A DNA stretch of 64,000 bases from Flavobacterium laiguense (lineage in GTDB: Bacteria > Bacteroidota > Bacteroidia > Flavobacteriales > Flavobacteriaceae): positions 62,001-126,000 of the forward strand of contig NZ_QCZH01000004.1 in NCBI RefSeq assembly GCF_003097655.1. The letters run 5' to 3'. Below are positions 18,773 through 28,018 of the stretch, piece after piece. How positions within the stretch are numbered: position 1 is the first letter of the stretch; the number at the start of each line of letters is the position of its first letter. Position numbers and translations under genes: made by a program. The notes under the pieces were generated by a model that worked only from the letters and a program-made list of their open reading frames with translations, did not search any database and was not told where the DNA came from.

Positions 18773-20149
18773 TTAATAATGAAAATGCTTACTCTCTTCT
18801 ATATATGGATTTCTTTTTGGCAACAAAGGAACTTTAGTTAATGCTGAGAAGACAACAAAAATAAATAATCCAAGAAAGAATAAAACCGATGCAATTTCTG
18901 AAATCCCAATAAACCAACTGCCTCCAACCGTACCAGGCATAATCATATTAAAAAAGTCAATATAATGACCCAATAAAATAGAAACACCAGCCATAACTAA
19001 AATCCAAGTGATTCGTTTGAAATCAGTATTTATTAAAATTAATATAGGAAACAAGAAATTCATAACAACAGCACCAAAAAACGGTAAATTATAAACTTGA
19101 ATTCTAGTAATAAAATAAGTAATCTCTTCAGGAATGTTAGCATACCATATTAACATGAATTGAGAGAACCATAAATAAGTCCAAAAAACACTAATACCAA
19201 ACATAAATTTAGCTAAATCATGAATATGACTTGTATTTACATTTTCTAAATATCCTCTAGATTTCAAATATACAGTAACCATGGCAATGGTAGTAATACC
19301 ACTTACAAAGAAACTAGCGAAAACATACCATCCAAATAAAGTACTAGACCAGTGAGGGTCAATTGACATAATCCAATCCCAAGACATAATAGATTCAGTA
19401 ACAATAAAGAAAACTAGAAACATAGCAGATATGTTAAAATTCTTTTTGTAAAAACTATTATCATCTGACTCATCTTGAGCTAAACAATTTTTTCTAGAGA
19501 AATAACGATATGCATTCCATCCTAACAAAAATATAACAGCTCTTACAATCCAGAAAGGAAAGTTTAAATATCCTGCTTTATTAGCAATAATTTTATCATG
19601 TGCAACAACTTCAGGATCTAACCATATAAATAAATGGTTAAAGTGTAATCCACAAAGAACCAAAAATATAAAGAAAATTACAGAACCTACAGGCAAGTAA
19701 GATGTAATTCCTTGCATCACTCTGAAAAGAACTGGAGACCAACCAGCTTGAGCTACTTGTTGAATAGCATAAAATACTAGGGTACCCATCGAAAGAAGCA
19801 TAAAGAAAATACAAGCTACGTATAATGCTGCCCAAGGTTTATTACTTAATTGGTGAAATACATGCTCTAAATGTTCCTTATGTTCAGAATCTTCTTTAAC
19901 ATCATGTTTATCTGTTGCTACTTTAGCATGCTCAGCAGAAGCTACTTCATGAGTAGTTTCAGAATCATGAGCAGGTGCAGCTGCTTCATGTTTAGCTTCA
20001 CCATGTCCTCCATGTGAGTCTGCAGCAAGAAGTGCTTCTACTTCTTGAATATCTTTCGGTGCAGTCCAAAAACCATATCCTATTCCTAAAAGACCAACAG
20101 CCATTAAGACAAAAGAAAAAGTTTTTAATTTACTTGAAAATGTATACAT
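18773..20149 (-). CDS. actF: Alternative complex III subunit ActF (NrfD-like membrane protein)
   Basis: Integral membrane subunit homologous to ActC/NrfD, with around ten membrane spans after residue 100. Alternative complex III oxidises menaquinol and passes electrons to cytochrome c or oxidase. Between the first span (FVLMAVGLLGIGYGFW) and the second lies a 65-residue insert rich in His, Ala and Glu (DSHGGHGEAKHEAAAPAHD and onward). The frame can be extended to a TTG at 20176, but this would run up to the actE stop; the ATG at 20149 starts directly before the first membrane segment. It is followed by cox2 after 19 bp. Confidence 0.93.
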   Translation of the reverse strand: MYTFSSKLKTFSFVLMAVGLLGIGYGFWTAPKDIQEVEALLAADSHGGHGEAKHEAAAPAHDSETTHEVASAEHAKVATDKHDVKEDSEHKEHLEHVFHQLSNKPWAALYVACIFFMLLSMGTLVFYAIQQVAQAGWSPVLFRVMQGITSYLPVGSVIFFIFLVLCGLHFNHLFIWLDPEVVAHDKIIANKAGYLNFPFWIVRAVIFLLGWNAYRYFSRKNCLAQDESDDNSFYKKNFNISAMFLVFFIVTESIMSWDWIMSIDPHWSSTLFGWYVFASFFVSGITTIAMVTVYLKSRGYLENVNTSHIHDLAKFMFGISVFWTYLWFSQFMLIWYANIPEEITYFITRIQVYNLPFFGAVVMNFLFPILILINTDFKRITWILVMAGVSILLGHYIDFFNMIMPGTVGGSWFIGISEIASVLFFLGLFIFVVFSALTKVPLLPKRNPYIEESKHFHY

Positions 20150-20179
20150 ATCTATTACGATCAGTTTGTTCAACAATTA

Positions 20180-20728
20180 TTATTGTGCTTTTAGTTTAAG
20201 AACATAGTCAGCAACTAACCAACGTTCGTGAGTACTCATTTGATTAGCATGTGATCCCATAGCATTTAAACCATACGTTTCAACATAAAAAATACTTCCT
20301 TCAGTAATTTCTCTGTCTTTGTAATTAGGAACACCAAGAAATTTTTCTCTTTCAACTAATTTTCCATTACCATCACCACTACCTCCATGGCAGCTGATGC
20401 AGTAAATTTCATAAAGTTCTTTTCCTTTTTCTGAATTTTTCTCTTCAACTGTTAAAGGAGAAATTAAATTAGCCTTAGCTAATGCATAACCTTCAGGCGT
20501 ATTTGCATAGTCAAAAGGTTCAAAACCTCTATTTATTGATCCTGCAGCAGGAAGTTGAGCTTCATTACCGTTTTTAAATACATCAACTGGTGCGGTTGCA
20601 TACGTTTCAGCACTTACGGCTTCATACATATTTGGAAAATATTGATAATTTGGGTTGGCATCATTATGACATGAAGCAACTAAAATCATTAAACCAAATA
20701 TAAGTGTTATTTTATATAAACTTTTCAT
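20180..20728 (-). CDS. actE: Alternative complex III subunit ActE (monoheme cytochrome c lipoprotein)
   Basis: Protein of 182 residues with a lipoprotein signal (LMILVASCHND, lipid-modified Cys about 20) and a single heme c site, CISCHGGSGDGNGK (about residue 113). A possible axial methionine lies in the C-terminal region (GLNAMGSHANQMSTHERW). In the characterised complexes ActE is the monoheme subunit that receives electrons from the ActA hemes. It is located between actD (8 bp) and actF in the conserved operon order. Confidence 0.95.
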   Translation of the reverse strand: MKSLYKITLIFGLMILVASCHNDANPNYQYFPNMYEAVSAETYATAPVDVFKNGNEAQLPAAGSINRGFEPFDYANTPEGYALAKANLISPLTVEEKNSEKGKELYEIYCISCHGGSGDGNGKLVEREKFLGVPNYKDREITEGSIFYVETYGLNAMGSHANQMSTHERWLVADYVLKLKAQ

Positions 20729-20736
20729 ATCTACAA

Positions 20737-21261
20737 TTAATGCTTATCGATTACTTTAACTTCTACTGCACCTGTACCCTCAAAAAAAGAAATCAATTCT
20801 TCTTCATTGTTATTAACAGCTACTTCCATCAAGAAATGGTCATCTGTTGTTCTCACATCAGGATTTTCAGCTTCTTTAAAAGGCCATAATCTACTTCTCA
20901 TATAAAAAGTGATTACCATTAAGTGAGCTGCAAAAAATACTGTTTCTTCAAACATAATAGGCACAAAAGCTGGCATATTATCAATATAACTGAAACTTGG
21001 TTTACCACCAATATCTTGAGGCCAATCTTGAATCATAATAAAATTCATCATCCAAGTTCCAAAAGATAAACCACACAAACCATATATAAAAGCGCAAATT
21101 GCTAATCGTGTTGGTGCAAGTCCCATTGCTTTATCCAATCCGTGAACTGGAAAAGGGGTAAAAACTTCTTCAATATGATGATGAGCTGCACGTGTTTTTT
21201 TTACGGCATCCATCAAAATATCATCGTCATTATAAATGGCGTATATAACTTTATTACTCAT
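20737..21261 (-). CDS. actD: Alternative complex III subunit ActD (DUF3341)
   Basis: Protein of 174 residues with the DUF3341 pattern: an N-terminal soluble part (VIYAIYNDDDILMDAVK, EVFTPFPVHGLDKAMGL) and two hydrophobic helices (about 50-75 and 100-125), ending in a hydrophilic tail. ActD is a structural membrane subunit without cofactors in known complexes. Its start overlaps the end of actC by 8 bp, indicating translational coupling. Confidence 0.94.
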   Translation of the reverse strand: MSNKVIYAIYNDDDILMDAVKKTRAAHHHIEEVFTPFPVHGLDKAMGLAPTRLAICAFIYGLCGLSFGTWMMNFIMIQDWPQDIGGKPSFSYIDNMPAFVPIMFEETVFFAAHLMVITFYMRSRLWPFKEAENPDVRTTDDHFLMEVAVNNNEEELISFFEGTGAVEVKVIDKH

Positions 21262-22657
21262 GATGTGAATTTTTATTAGCTTCTCTTTCTTTAATATAAC
21301 GTTCTCCAGTAGCTTTCAATATTGTTTTTACCTCGGCTTGTGCAATAACAGGGAATGTTCTAGCATACAATAAGAAAAGTACAAAGAAGAAACCTATTGT
21401 TCCGATAAAAATTCCAATATCTACAAATGTAGGGGAGAACATTGTCCATGAAGATGGTAAATAATCTCTATGTAAAGAAGTTACGATAATTACAAATCTC
21501 TCAAACCACATTCCAATGTTTACAACAATTGAAATGATAAAAGAAAACATAATACTAGTTCTTAATTTTTTGAACCACATGAATTGTGGAGAGAATACGT
21601 TACAAGACATCATTGCCCAATAAGCCCACCAGTAAGGTCCGGTAGCTCTATTTAAAAATGCATATTGTTCGTATTCAACACCTGAATACCATGCGATGAA
21701 TAACTCAGTAATATAAGCAACACCTACAATCGAACCTGTAATCATAATTACAATGTTCATCAATTCAATATGTTGAACCGTAATGTATGCTTCAAGATTA
21801 GAAACTTTTCTCATAATGATAAGCAAGGTGTTCACCATTGCAAATCCAGAGAATACCGCTCCAGCAACAAAGTATGGAGGGAAAATCGTAGTATGCCATC
21901 CTGGTATAACAGAGGTAGCAAAGTCCATCGATACAATAGTATGCACAGAAAGTACAAGAGGAGTTGCCAAACCAGCAAGAACTAATGAAACTTCTTCAAA
22001 ACGTTGCCAATCTTTAGCTCTACCGCTCCATCCAAAACTTAATATAGAATAGACTCTTTTATTAAAAGGAGTAATAGCTCTATCACGTAACATAGCAAAA
22101 TCAGGCAATAAACCAGTCCACCAGAAAACCAATGAAACCGAAAGATACGTTGAAATTGCAAACACGTCCCAAAGTAAAGGAGAGTTAAAGTTTACCCATA
22201 ATGACCCAAACTGATTTGGAATTGGTAATACCCAGTATGCTAACCATGGACGCCCCATGTGTATAATTGGAAATAAACCTGCTTGTATTACAGAGAAAAT
22301 TGTCATTGCCTCCGCAGAACGGTTAATGGCCATTCTCCATCGTTGACGGAATAATAATAGCACCGCAGAGATAAGTGTTCCTGCGTGACCAATACCAACC
22401 CACCAAACGAAGTTAGTAATATCCCAAGCCCAACCAACTGTTTTATTTAATCCCCAAGTTCCAATACCGGTAGATACAGTGTAAATAATACACCCCATTC
22501 CCCAAAGGAAAGCGGTTAATGCGATTGAAAACACAATCCACCATTGTTTATTTGCTTTACCTTCAATAGGTGCGGCTACGTCTACAGTTATATCGTGATA
22601 AGATTTATCACCAATAACTAAGGGTTTTCTAATGGCTGCTTCGTAGTGAGACGACAT
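21254..22657 (-). CDS. actC: Alternative complex III subunit ActC (NrfD family, quinol site)
   Basis: NrfD/PsrC-type integral membrane protein, 467 residues, with about ten spans. It forms the menaquinol-oxidising membrane core together with ActF and contacts the ActB iron-sulfur domain. The conserved stretches TNFVWWVGIGHAGTLISA, RPWLAYWVLP and YWWAYWAMMSCN are typical of the family. The gene sits 36 bp after actB and overlaps actD. Confidence 0.96.
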   Translation of the reverse strand: MSSHYEAAIRKPLVIGDKSYHDITVDVAAPIEGKANKQWWIVFSIALTAFLWGMGCIIYTVSTGIGTWGLNKTVGWAWDITNFVWWVGIGHAGTLISAVLLLFRQRWRMAINRSAEAMTIFSVIQAGLFPIIHMGRPWLAYWVLPIPNQFGSLWVNFNSPLLWDVFAISTYLSVSLVFWWTGLLPDFAMLRDRAITPFNKRVYSILSFGWSGRAKDWQRFEEVSLVLAGLATPLVLSVHTIVSMDFATSVIPGWHTTIFPPYFVAGAVFSGFAMVNTLLIIMRKVSNLEAYITVQHIELMNIVIMITGSIVGVAYITELFIAWYSGVEYEQYAFLNRATGPYWWAYWAMMSCNVFSPQFMWFKKLRTSIMFSFIISIVVNIGMWFERFVIIVTSLHRDYLPSSWTMFSPTFVDIGIFIGTIGFFFVLFLLYARTFPVIAQAEVKTILKATGERYIKEREANKNSHHE

Positions 22658-22693
22658 AATCCTTTATTTGATTCTTAATTAATAATTTTTGTA

Positions 22694-25600
22694 CTAGGTA
22701 TTTCTAACTTTAACGTGGTATACAACATTTGGTTTTGTACCAACATGCTCCAATAAATGATAACTTCTTTCGTCTTCTGCAAGTTTTGCAACTACAGCTT
22801 CTTTATCATTTACATCTCCAAACACCATTGCTCCAGTAGAACAAGCATTTGAACAAGCAGTTTGGAATTCTCCGTCTTTTATTGCTCTTCCTTCGTTTTT
22901 AGCTTTCAAAATTGTCGCTTGTGTCATTTGAATACACATTGAACATTTTTCCATTACTCCACGAGAACGAACGTTTACGTCTGGATTTAAAACCATACGT
23001 CCTAAATCATCATTCATATGATAATCGAATTCGCTGTTTTTGTTGTATAAAAACCAGTTAAAACGACGTACTTTATAAGGACAGTTATTAGCGCAGTAAC
23101 GAGTACCAACACATCTGTTATAAGCCATTTGATTTTGACCTTGACGACCGTGTGATGTTGCAGCAACTGGACAAACAGTCTCACAAGGAGCATGATTACA
23201 GTGTTGACACATTACTGGTTGGAAAGAAACCTGTGGATTATCTCCCGCTTTTTCCATTTCATTAAATGTAGATAATGAACTAGACAAACCTGCGATATTC
23301 TCTTTTCTTTCATTGTCCCCTTCAAAAGTACTTTCAGAAGAATAGTATCTATCAATACGCAACCAGTGCATATCTCTACTTTTTCTCACTTCATCTTTAC
23401 CAACAACTGGAACGTTATTTTCAGCGTGACAAGCTATTACACAAGCACCGCATCCTGTACAAGCATTTAAATCGATAGAAAGATTAAAATGATGTCCTGT
23501 AGAACGATCAAATGAACCCCATAAATCTACTGATGTAGCATCAACTTCTTTATGATCCAAAGAAACCTTTGGCTGTTCATTCCAAATTTCAGCATCTTTG
23601 GTATTGAATATTTCTAAAGAAGTTTCTTTGATAATATCCCCTCTACCCATCAATGTTTTTTGACCTTGAACACAAGCAAATTCATGTACTCCGTCAGCTT
23701 TTACTAATGTAATAGATTGTACATTATTAAAACCATTATATAAGGCATAAGCATTAATACCTACTTGCATTTCTTCTTTCAAAGCTGCTTTACGACCGTA
23801 ACCAAGAGCCATACCAACAGTTCCAACAGCTTGACCTGGTTGTACAATAACAGGCACTTTCTCAAATTTAACACCATTAGCGGTAAGCGTAGCATAACTA
23901 CCATTCAAACCACCATCAGCAACAATCTCATTTGAAAGTCCTAATTTTTTAGCGTCTGCATTTGAAACAGTAACATAGTTATCCCAAGATACTCTCGTTA
24001 ATGGATCTGGGAACTCTTGCAACCATGGATTGTTGGCTTGTTGACCATCTCCCATTCCTGTTTTAGTATACAATACCAATTCAAGACCAGCAGCAGGTTT
24101 TGATTGCGCCAAAGCATTTGCGGCAGCGCTATAATCAGCAGTACCGGCTGGAGCCGCAGGTATAACACCTACATAAACTCCATCGTGCAAAACTTTATTC
24201 CAAGAAGAACCAGCAATAACTGAAGCTGAATACCCTTTCAAGTAATCATAGTAAGCACCTGGAATACCGTTTATAGACAATAAAATATCTTGAAATTGTT
24301 TTGTATTGAATAATGGACGAATAGTTGGTTGAGTAATACTATACGTTCCTTTTGTTAAAGTCAAATCTCCCCAAGCCTCTAAATAATGAGGAACTGGAGC
24401 AGCAATTGTAGTTAACGAAGCCGTTTCATCTTCTTTTAAAGATAATGAAACAGATGTTTTAACCTTTTTCAATCCTTCAACAAATGATTTACTATCTGCC
24501 AAAGTATAAACTGGATTAACACCACTCATTATTAAAGTATGAACACTTCCTGCGTTCATGTCTTTCAATAATTGAGCTACTTTTTCGTTTGATCCTTTAC
24601 GGATTTGTCTAGTTCCTGAAGTATTAAATGCTTCACTAGCCAATACTTGATTAATAGCCAAAACTAATAATTGAGCATTTTTATCTTGAATACCAGATAC
24701 AAGAAGTCCTTTTGAACCAGCTGCTTTTAATTGCTGAGCTGCTTTAGTAACTTCTGCCTTATAAGCTGCATCTAAATTAGTTGCAACTGATGATCCAGTA
24801 ATAATATTATAAATAACAACTAATGCTTGTTTTTGATTCGCAGTTGACATCGCAACACGCTTATCGGCAGCAGCACCAGATAAAGTCATATTCGCTTCTA
24901 ATTGAAAATGACGAGACATTTTTCCGTTTTTCGGAATTCTACCTTGGGCATATCCTGTATCGTATGATCCACCTTGCCAATCTCCCAGGAAGTCAGCTCC
25001 TACAGAAACAATTAAAGAAGCTTTTGAAAAATCATAATCCACTAAAGCTCTTTCACCATAAACAGTTTCAAATGCATCTAAAGCTTCCGAAGAAGAAACA
25101 GCATCATATATTACATGTTTAGCATTAGGATTTTTAGCAATAAAATCAGCAATCAACTTTTCAGTAGATGGACTTGCCAATGTGTTTGTCAAGAATACAA
25201 CTTGACCTCCTTTTGCTTTAGCGTCAACAATACTAGATTTTATTTTTGAATCAACCGCTGACCAAGAAGAATCTTTAGCATCTACTTTAGGTTCTTTCAA
25301 ACGCATGCTATCATATAATGACAATATAGAAGCATGAATTCTAGCGTTCGCAGTAAATTTAGCTCCAGCGATAGTGTTATTATCAATTTTGATTGGTCTA
25401 CCTTCACGAGTTTTCACCAAAAGGTTAGCAAAATCAAAACCATCAAAAACAGAAGTTGCATAATAATCTGCTACTCCAGGAATAATTTGCTCAGGTTGTA
25501 ACACGTAAGGAATTGACAAATGCACGGGACCTTCACAAGCAGCAAGAGATGCTGCCGCTGTACTAAAACCAACGTACTTTAAAAAGTCACGACGCGTAGT

Positions 25601-25747
25601 TGAAGAAGAAGACAAAGCTGCTTCATTTCCTAAAAATTCATCAGTAGGAATTTCTTCAACAAATTCGTTATTTCTAAGCGCCTCAACAATAGAACTATTT
25701 CCGTCTAGCTCTTCAACACTTTTCCAGTATTTTTTGTTTGATGACAT
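22694..25747 (-). CDS. actB: Alternative complex III subunit ActB (molybdopterin-oxidoreductase-like and iron-sulfur fusion)
   Basis: Fusion of 1017 residues. The N-terminus has a Tat signal (TTRRDFLKYVGFSTAAASLA) ending in a lipobox-like LAAC, so the mature protein may be a lipid-anchored exported subunit. Residues about 60-740 resemble a molybdopterin oxidoreductase but, as in other ActB proteins, no cofactor is expected. The C-terminal 260 residues hold four ferredoxin-type cysteine groups (CTGCGACVIACHAENNVP, CQHCNHAPCETVCP, CVGTRYCANNCPYKVRRF, CSMCIQMTQ and CSNACSTGAM) for the iron-sulfur relay between ActC and ActA. It follows actA by 100 bp, a gap containing short repeats of the type TTTCAAGTTTT. 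Confidence 0.97.
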   Translation of the reverse strand: MSSNKKYWKSVEELDGNSSIVEALRNNEFVEEIPTDEFLGNEAALSSSSTTRRDFLKYVGFSTAAASLAACEGPVHLSIPYVLQPEQIIPGVADYYATSVFDGFDFANLLVKTREGRPIKIDNNTIAGAKFTANARIHASILSLYDSMRLKEPKVDAKDSSWSAVDSKIKSSIVDAKAKGGQVVFLTNTLASPSTEKLIADFIAKNPNAKHVIYDAVSSSEALDAFETVYGERALVDYDFSKASLIVSVGADFLGDWQGGSYDTGYAQGRIPKNGKMSRHFQLEANMTLSGAAADKRVAMSTANQKQALVVIYNIITGSSVATNLDAAYKAEVTKAAQQLKAAGSKGLLVSGIQDKNAQLLVLAINQVLASEAFNTSGTRQIRKGSNEKVAQLLKDMNAGSVHTLIMSGVNPVYTLADSKSFVEGLKKVKTSVSLSLKEDETASLTTIAAPVPHYLEAWGDLTLTKGTYSITQPTIRPLFNTKQFQDILLSINGIPGAYYDYLKGYSASVIAGSSWNKVLHDGVYVGVIPAAPAGTADYSAAANALAQSKPAAGLELVLYTKTGMGDGQQANNPWLQEFPDPLTRVSWDNYVTVSNADAKKLGLSNEIVADGGLNGSYATLTANGVKFEKVPVIVQPGQAVGTVGMALGYGRKAALKEEMQVGINAYALYNGFNNVQSITLVKADGVHEFACVQGQKTLMGRGDIIKETSLEIFNTKDAEIWNEQPKVSLDHKEVDATSVDLWGSFDRSTGHHFNLSIDLNACTGCGACVIACHAENNVPVVGKDEVRKSRDMHWLRIDRYYSSESTFEGDNERKENIAGLSSSLSTFNEMEKAGDNPQVSFQPVMCQHCNHAPCETVCPVAATSHGRQGQNQMAYNRCVGTRYCANNCPYKVRRFNWFLYNKNSEFDYHMNDDLGRMVLNPDVNVRSRGVMEKCSMCIQMTQATILKAKNEGRAIKDGEFQTACSNACSTGAMVFGDVNDKEAVVAKLAEDERSYHLLEHVGTKPNVVYHVKVRNT

Positions 25748-25847
25748 ATTATATATAAATATTAATCTTAATTATTATTTTTTGTTTCAAGTTTTTTGCT
25801 TCAAGTTTTAAGTTTACAGAAAACTTAAAAATTGGAACCTAAAATTT

Positions 25848-27182
25848 CTAGTAATGGCATTTACCACATTCTAAACCTCCCATTTGAGCGGCAGTCAATT
25901 TATCTACACCATACTTTTTAGAAAGTTCAGCATGAATTTTAGTATAGTATTCATTTCCTTCCATTTTAACATCGGTTTTTCTATGGCATTCAATACACCA
26001 ACCCATTGTTAAAGGAGAGAATTGCTTCATAATTTCAAATTCTTGAACAGGACCGTGACAGGTTTGACATTCAATACCAGCAACAGTAACGTGTTGCGAG
26101 TGATTAAAGTAAACAAAATCAGGCAGATTATGAATACGAACCCATTTTACAGGCTCTGTTTTCCCTGTGTACGATTGCGAAGTAGCATCCCAACCCACAG
26201 CTTTGTATAATTTTTGGATTTGAGCGTCGTAAAAAGCTTTACTGTATTCTGGTGTAGCTGTAGTTTCTGCAACTTCAGAAATACTTTTATGACAGTTCAT
26301 ACAAACATTCAAAGAAGGAATTCCAGCAGTTTTACTTACACGTGCCGCAGAGTGACAATATTTACAATTGATTTCATTATCTCCAGCATGAATCTTATGT
26401 GAATAATGTATTGGCTGAATTGGCTGATAGTTTTGATCTACCCCTACTTGCATAAAGAAACCATACACAAAATAAGCGCCAGACAACAACAAAAATATTG
26501 CAGTTACTAAAACCAAAAATTGATTTCTAACAAATGCTTTCCAAACAGGCAATGAAGGCTCTTTTGAAGCAACTTCGATACCATTTGCAGCAGCAACTTT
26601 TCTTAAAACCCTATTAACCAAAACTAACATTACAATAAGTATTGCCATCACTAATGACAAAGCACCTAAAATAACATTATTAGAAATTCCAGTACCTTGA
26701 TCTTCAGCTCCAGCAACAGGCGCAGCTCCAACAACAGCAGCAGGCGCTTCAGCTTTTGGCTCAGAAGTATACGCTATAATATTATCAATATCCCCTTCTG
26801 ACAACTGAGGAAAAGCAGTCATTGGAATTTTGTTGTTTTCTTCAAAAACTTTGACAGCATCTGCATCACCAGATTTAATCAAATCAGAACTATTATGTAT
26901 CCACTTGTACAACCAACCCACTTCTCTTCTAGAAGCCACATCCCTTAAAGCAGGACCTGTAGATTTAGCATCAAGCTTGTGACACGCAGCACAATTTGCA
27001 TTAAAAAGTTCTTTACCCTTTGCCGCATCGCCACCAGTAGCAGCCGCAGGAGCCGCTGAAGTTGAAGCATCAGCAACAGGAGCTGCATCTTGCGCAAATG
27101 AAGTTAAGGAAATACTCAACATTAAAGCTAAGCTTAAAATTAATTTCCTTGAAATCGAATTATGGTTACCCACCTTTTCCAT
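25848..27182 (-). CDS. actA: Alternative complex III subunit ActA (multiheme cytochrome c)
   Basis: First gene of the operon; 444 residues with signal peptide (LILSLALMLSISLTSFAQ). Six CxxCH heme sites are visible: CAACH in an N-terminal cytochrome c domain (about residue 65), then CKYCH, CMNCH, CQTCH, CIECH and CGKCH in the C-terminal part. One hydrophobic span at about 165-190 separates the N-terminal domain from the pentaheme region, and another lies near 220-245. The pentaheme part is what defines ActA. The extra N-terminal monoheme domain, joined by an Ala/Pro-rich linker, is an addition to the minimal form. A promoter with well-spaced boxes lies upstream at 27269-27298. Confidence 0.95.
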   Translation of the reverse strand: MEKVGNHNSISRKLILSLALMLSISLTSFAQDAAPVADASTSAAPAAATGGDAAKGKELFNANCAACHKLDAKSTGPALRDVASRREVGWLYKWIHNSSDLIKSGDADAVKVFEENNKIPMTAFPQLSEGDIDNIIAYTSEPKAEAPAAVVGAAPVAGAEDQGTGISNNVILGALSLVMAILIVMLVLVNRVLRKVAAANGIEVASKEPSLPVWKAFVRNQFLVLVTAIFLLLSGAYFVYGFFMQVGVDQNYQPIQPIHYSHKIHAGDNEINCKYCHSAARVSKTAGIPSLNVCMNCHKSISEVAETTATPEYSKAFYDAQIQKLYKAVGWDATSQSYTGKTEPVKWVRIHNLPDFVYFNHSQHVTVAGIECQTCHGPVQEFEIMKQFSPLTMGWCIECHRKTDVKMEGNEYYTKIHAELSKKYGVDKLTAAQMGGLECGKCHY

Positions 27183-27268
27183 ATAGTATAATGATTATCT
27201 ACTAAAAACTTACTCGCTTATTTTACATAAATGTCAAATAACAACGAATCTTTATTTAAAAATTTCGA

Positions 27269-27298
27269 CAAAAATACGACTTAAGAACTATTCACAAA
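27269..27298 (-). promoter_or_regulatory. Promoter of the act-cox operon
   Basis: Minus strand: -7 box TATTTTTG (27269-27276) and -33 TTTG (27295-27298) separated by 18 bp, fitting the Bacteroidota sigma-A consensus. It predicts a 5' leader of about 80 nt before actA. Confidence 0.6.
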
Positions 27299-27347
27299 AA
27301 CTTAAAATAATCTTAATTATAATTTATATTAAATCTAAATAATGATT

Positions 27348-27381
27348 TTGATTTTCACTAACCCATTAAATACTATTTTTG
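27348..27381 (+). promoter_or_regulatory. Promoter of the SPOR-domain gene
   Basis: TTG at 27348-27350 and TATTTTTG at 27374-27381, 23 bp apart, with the ATG 20 bp beyond the -7 box. It diverges from the actA promoter. Confidence 0.55.
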
Positions 27382-27400
27382 CATTTTAAACAATCACATT

Positions 27401-27790
27401 ATGAGAATTTTAAGATCCCTAAAATCAGTACTACTTTATACTATCCTGTTAAATTACAGCAACACTTTAAAAGCACAAAGTCAGAATTCAACCCTAAATC
27501 AAGACCCGAAATTCGAGCAAATATTGAATGAAAAAAGAAAAATAAACACCAATTTACCTTACAATGACCGCTACAAAATTCAAATATTCAACGGCCCAAG
27601 CGAAACCGCTAAAAAAACTTTGAGCGAGTTCAAACAAGAATTCAAAACTATAGATGGCACCATTATTTTCAACACACCCAATTACAAAGTATGGGTTGGA
27701 AATTTTAGAAATAGAATGGAAGCGGAGCGAAATCTTATAGAGATCAAAAAAAAGTACAAAACTGTATTTTTAATTAAGCCAAGCAAATAA
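27401..27790 (+). CDS. SPOR-domain exported protein
   Basis: Protein of 129 residues with an N-terminal signal sequence (MRILRSLKSVLLYTILLNYS, continuing to LKAQ) and a C-terminal SPOR domain (about 55-127), seen as YKIQIFNGPSETAKKTLSEF with a second half YKVWVGNFRNRMEAERNLIE and the terminal KKKYKTVFLIKP. SPOR domains bind denuded peptidoglycan glycan strands, often at division sites. No other domain is present. It is monocistronic, with its own promoter and terminator, and divergent from the respiratory operon. Confidence 0.88.
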   Translation: MRILRSLKSVLLYTILLNYSNTLKAQSQNSTLNQDPKFEQILNEKRKINTNLPYNDRYKIQIFNGPSETAKKTLSEFKQEFKTIDGTIIFNTPNYKVWVGNFRNRMEAERNLIEIKKKYKTVFLIKPSK

Positions 27791-27902
27791 ACTACTAAAC
27801 AAGGCTTATTCAATTCACACACCTACTCCATTATATAAACTAAAATCTGATTCAAGTTAATTTTTCTTTCGATTTACATTTTCTTTAAACAATAAGTACC
27901 TA

Positions 27903-27937
27903 AGCAAAGACAACATTGATTCTCTTTGCTTTTTTTA
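27903..27937 (+). terminator. Rho-independent terminator after the SPOR-domain gene
   Basis: Stem AGCAAAGA / TCTTTGCT with a 12-nt loop, followed by T7. It lies 113 bp past the stop codon. Confidence 0.7.
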
Positions 27938-28018
27938 TGTATTATTAAATTTAATTCAGGTTATAACGGTGCTTCTGTATTTAATCCCAACTGTTTAAAA
28001 AAACCTATTGCAAACAAA

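Noticed and set aside
18773-22657. ActC and ActF as a possible polysulfide or nitrite reductase (NrfD-type) system
   Set aside because: The full actABCDEF set followed by oxidase genes identifies alternative complex III.
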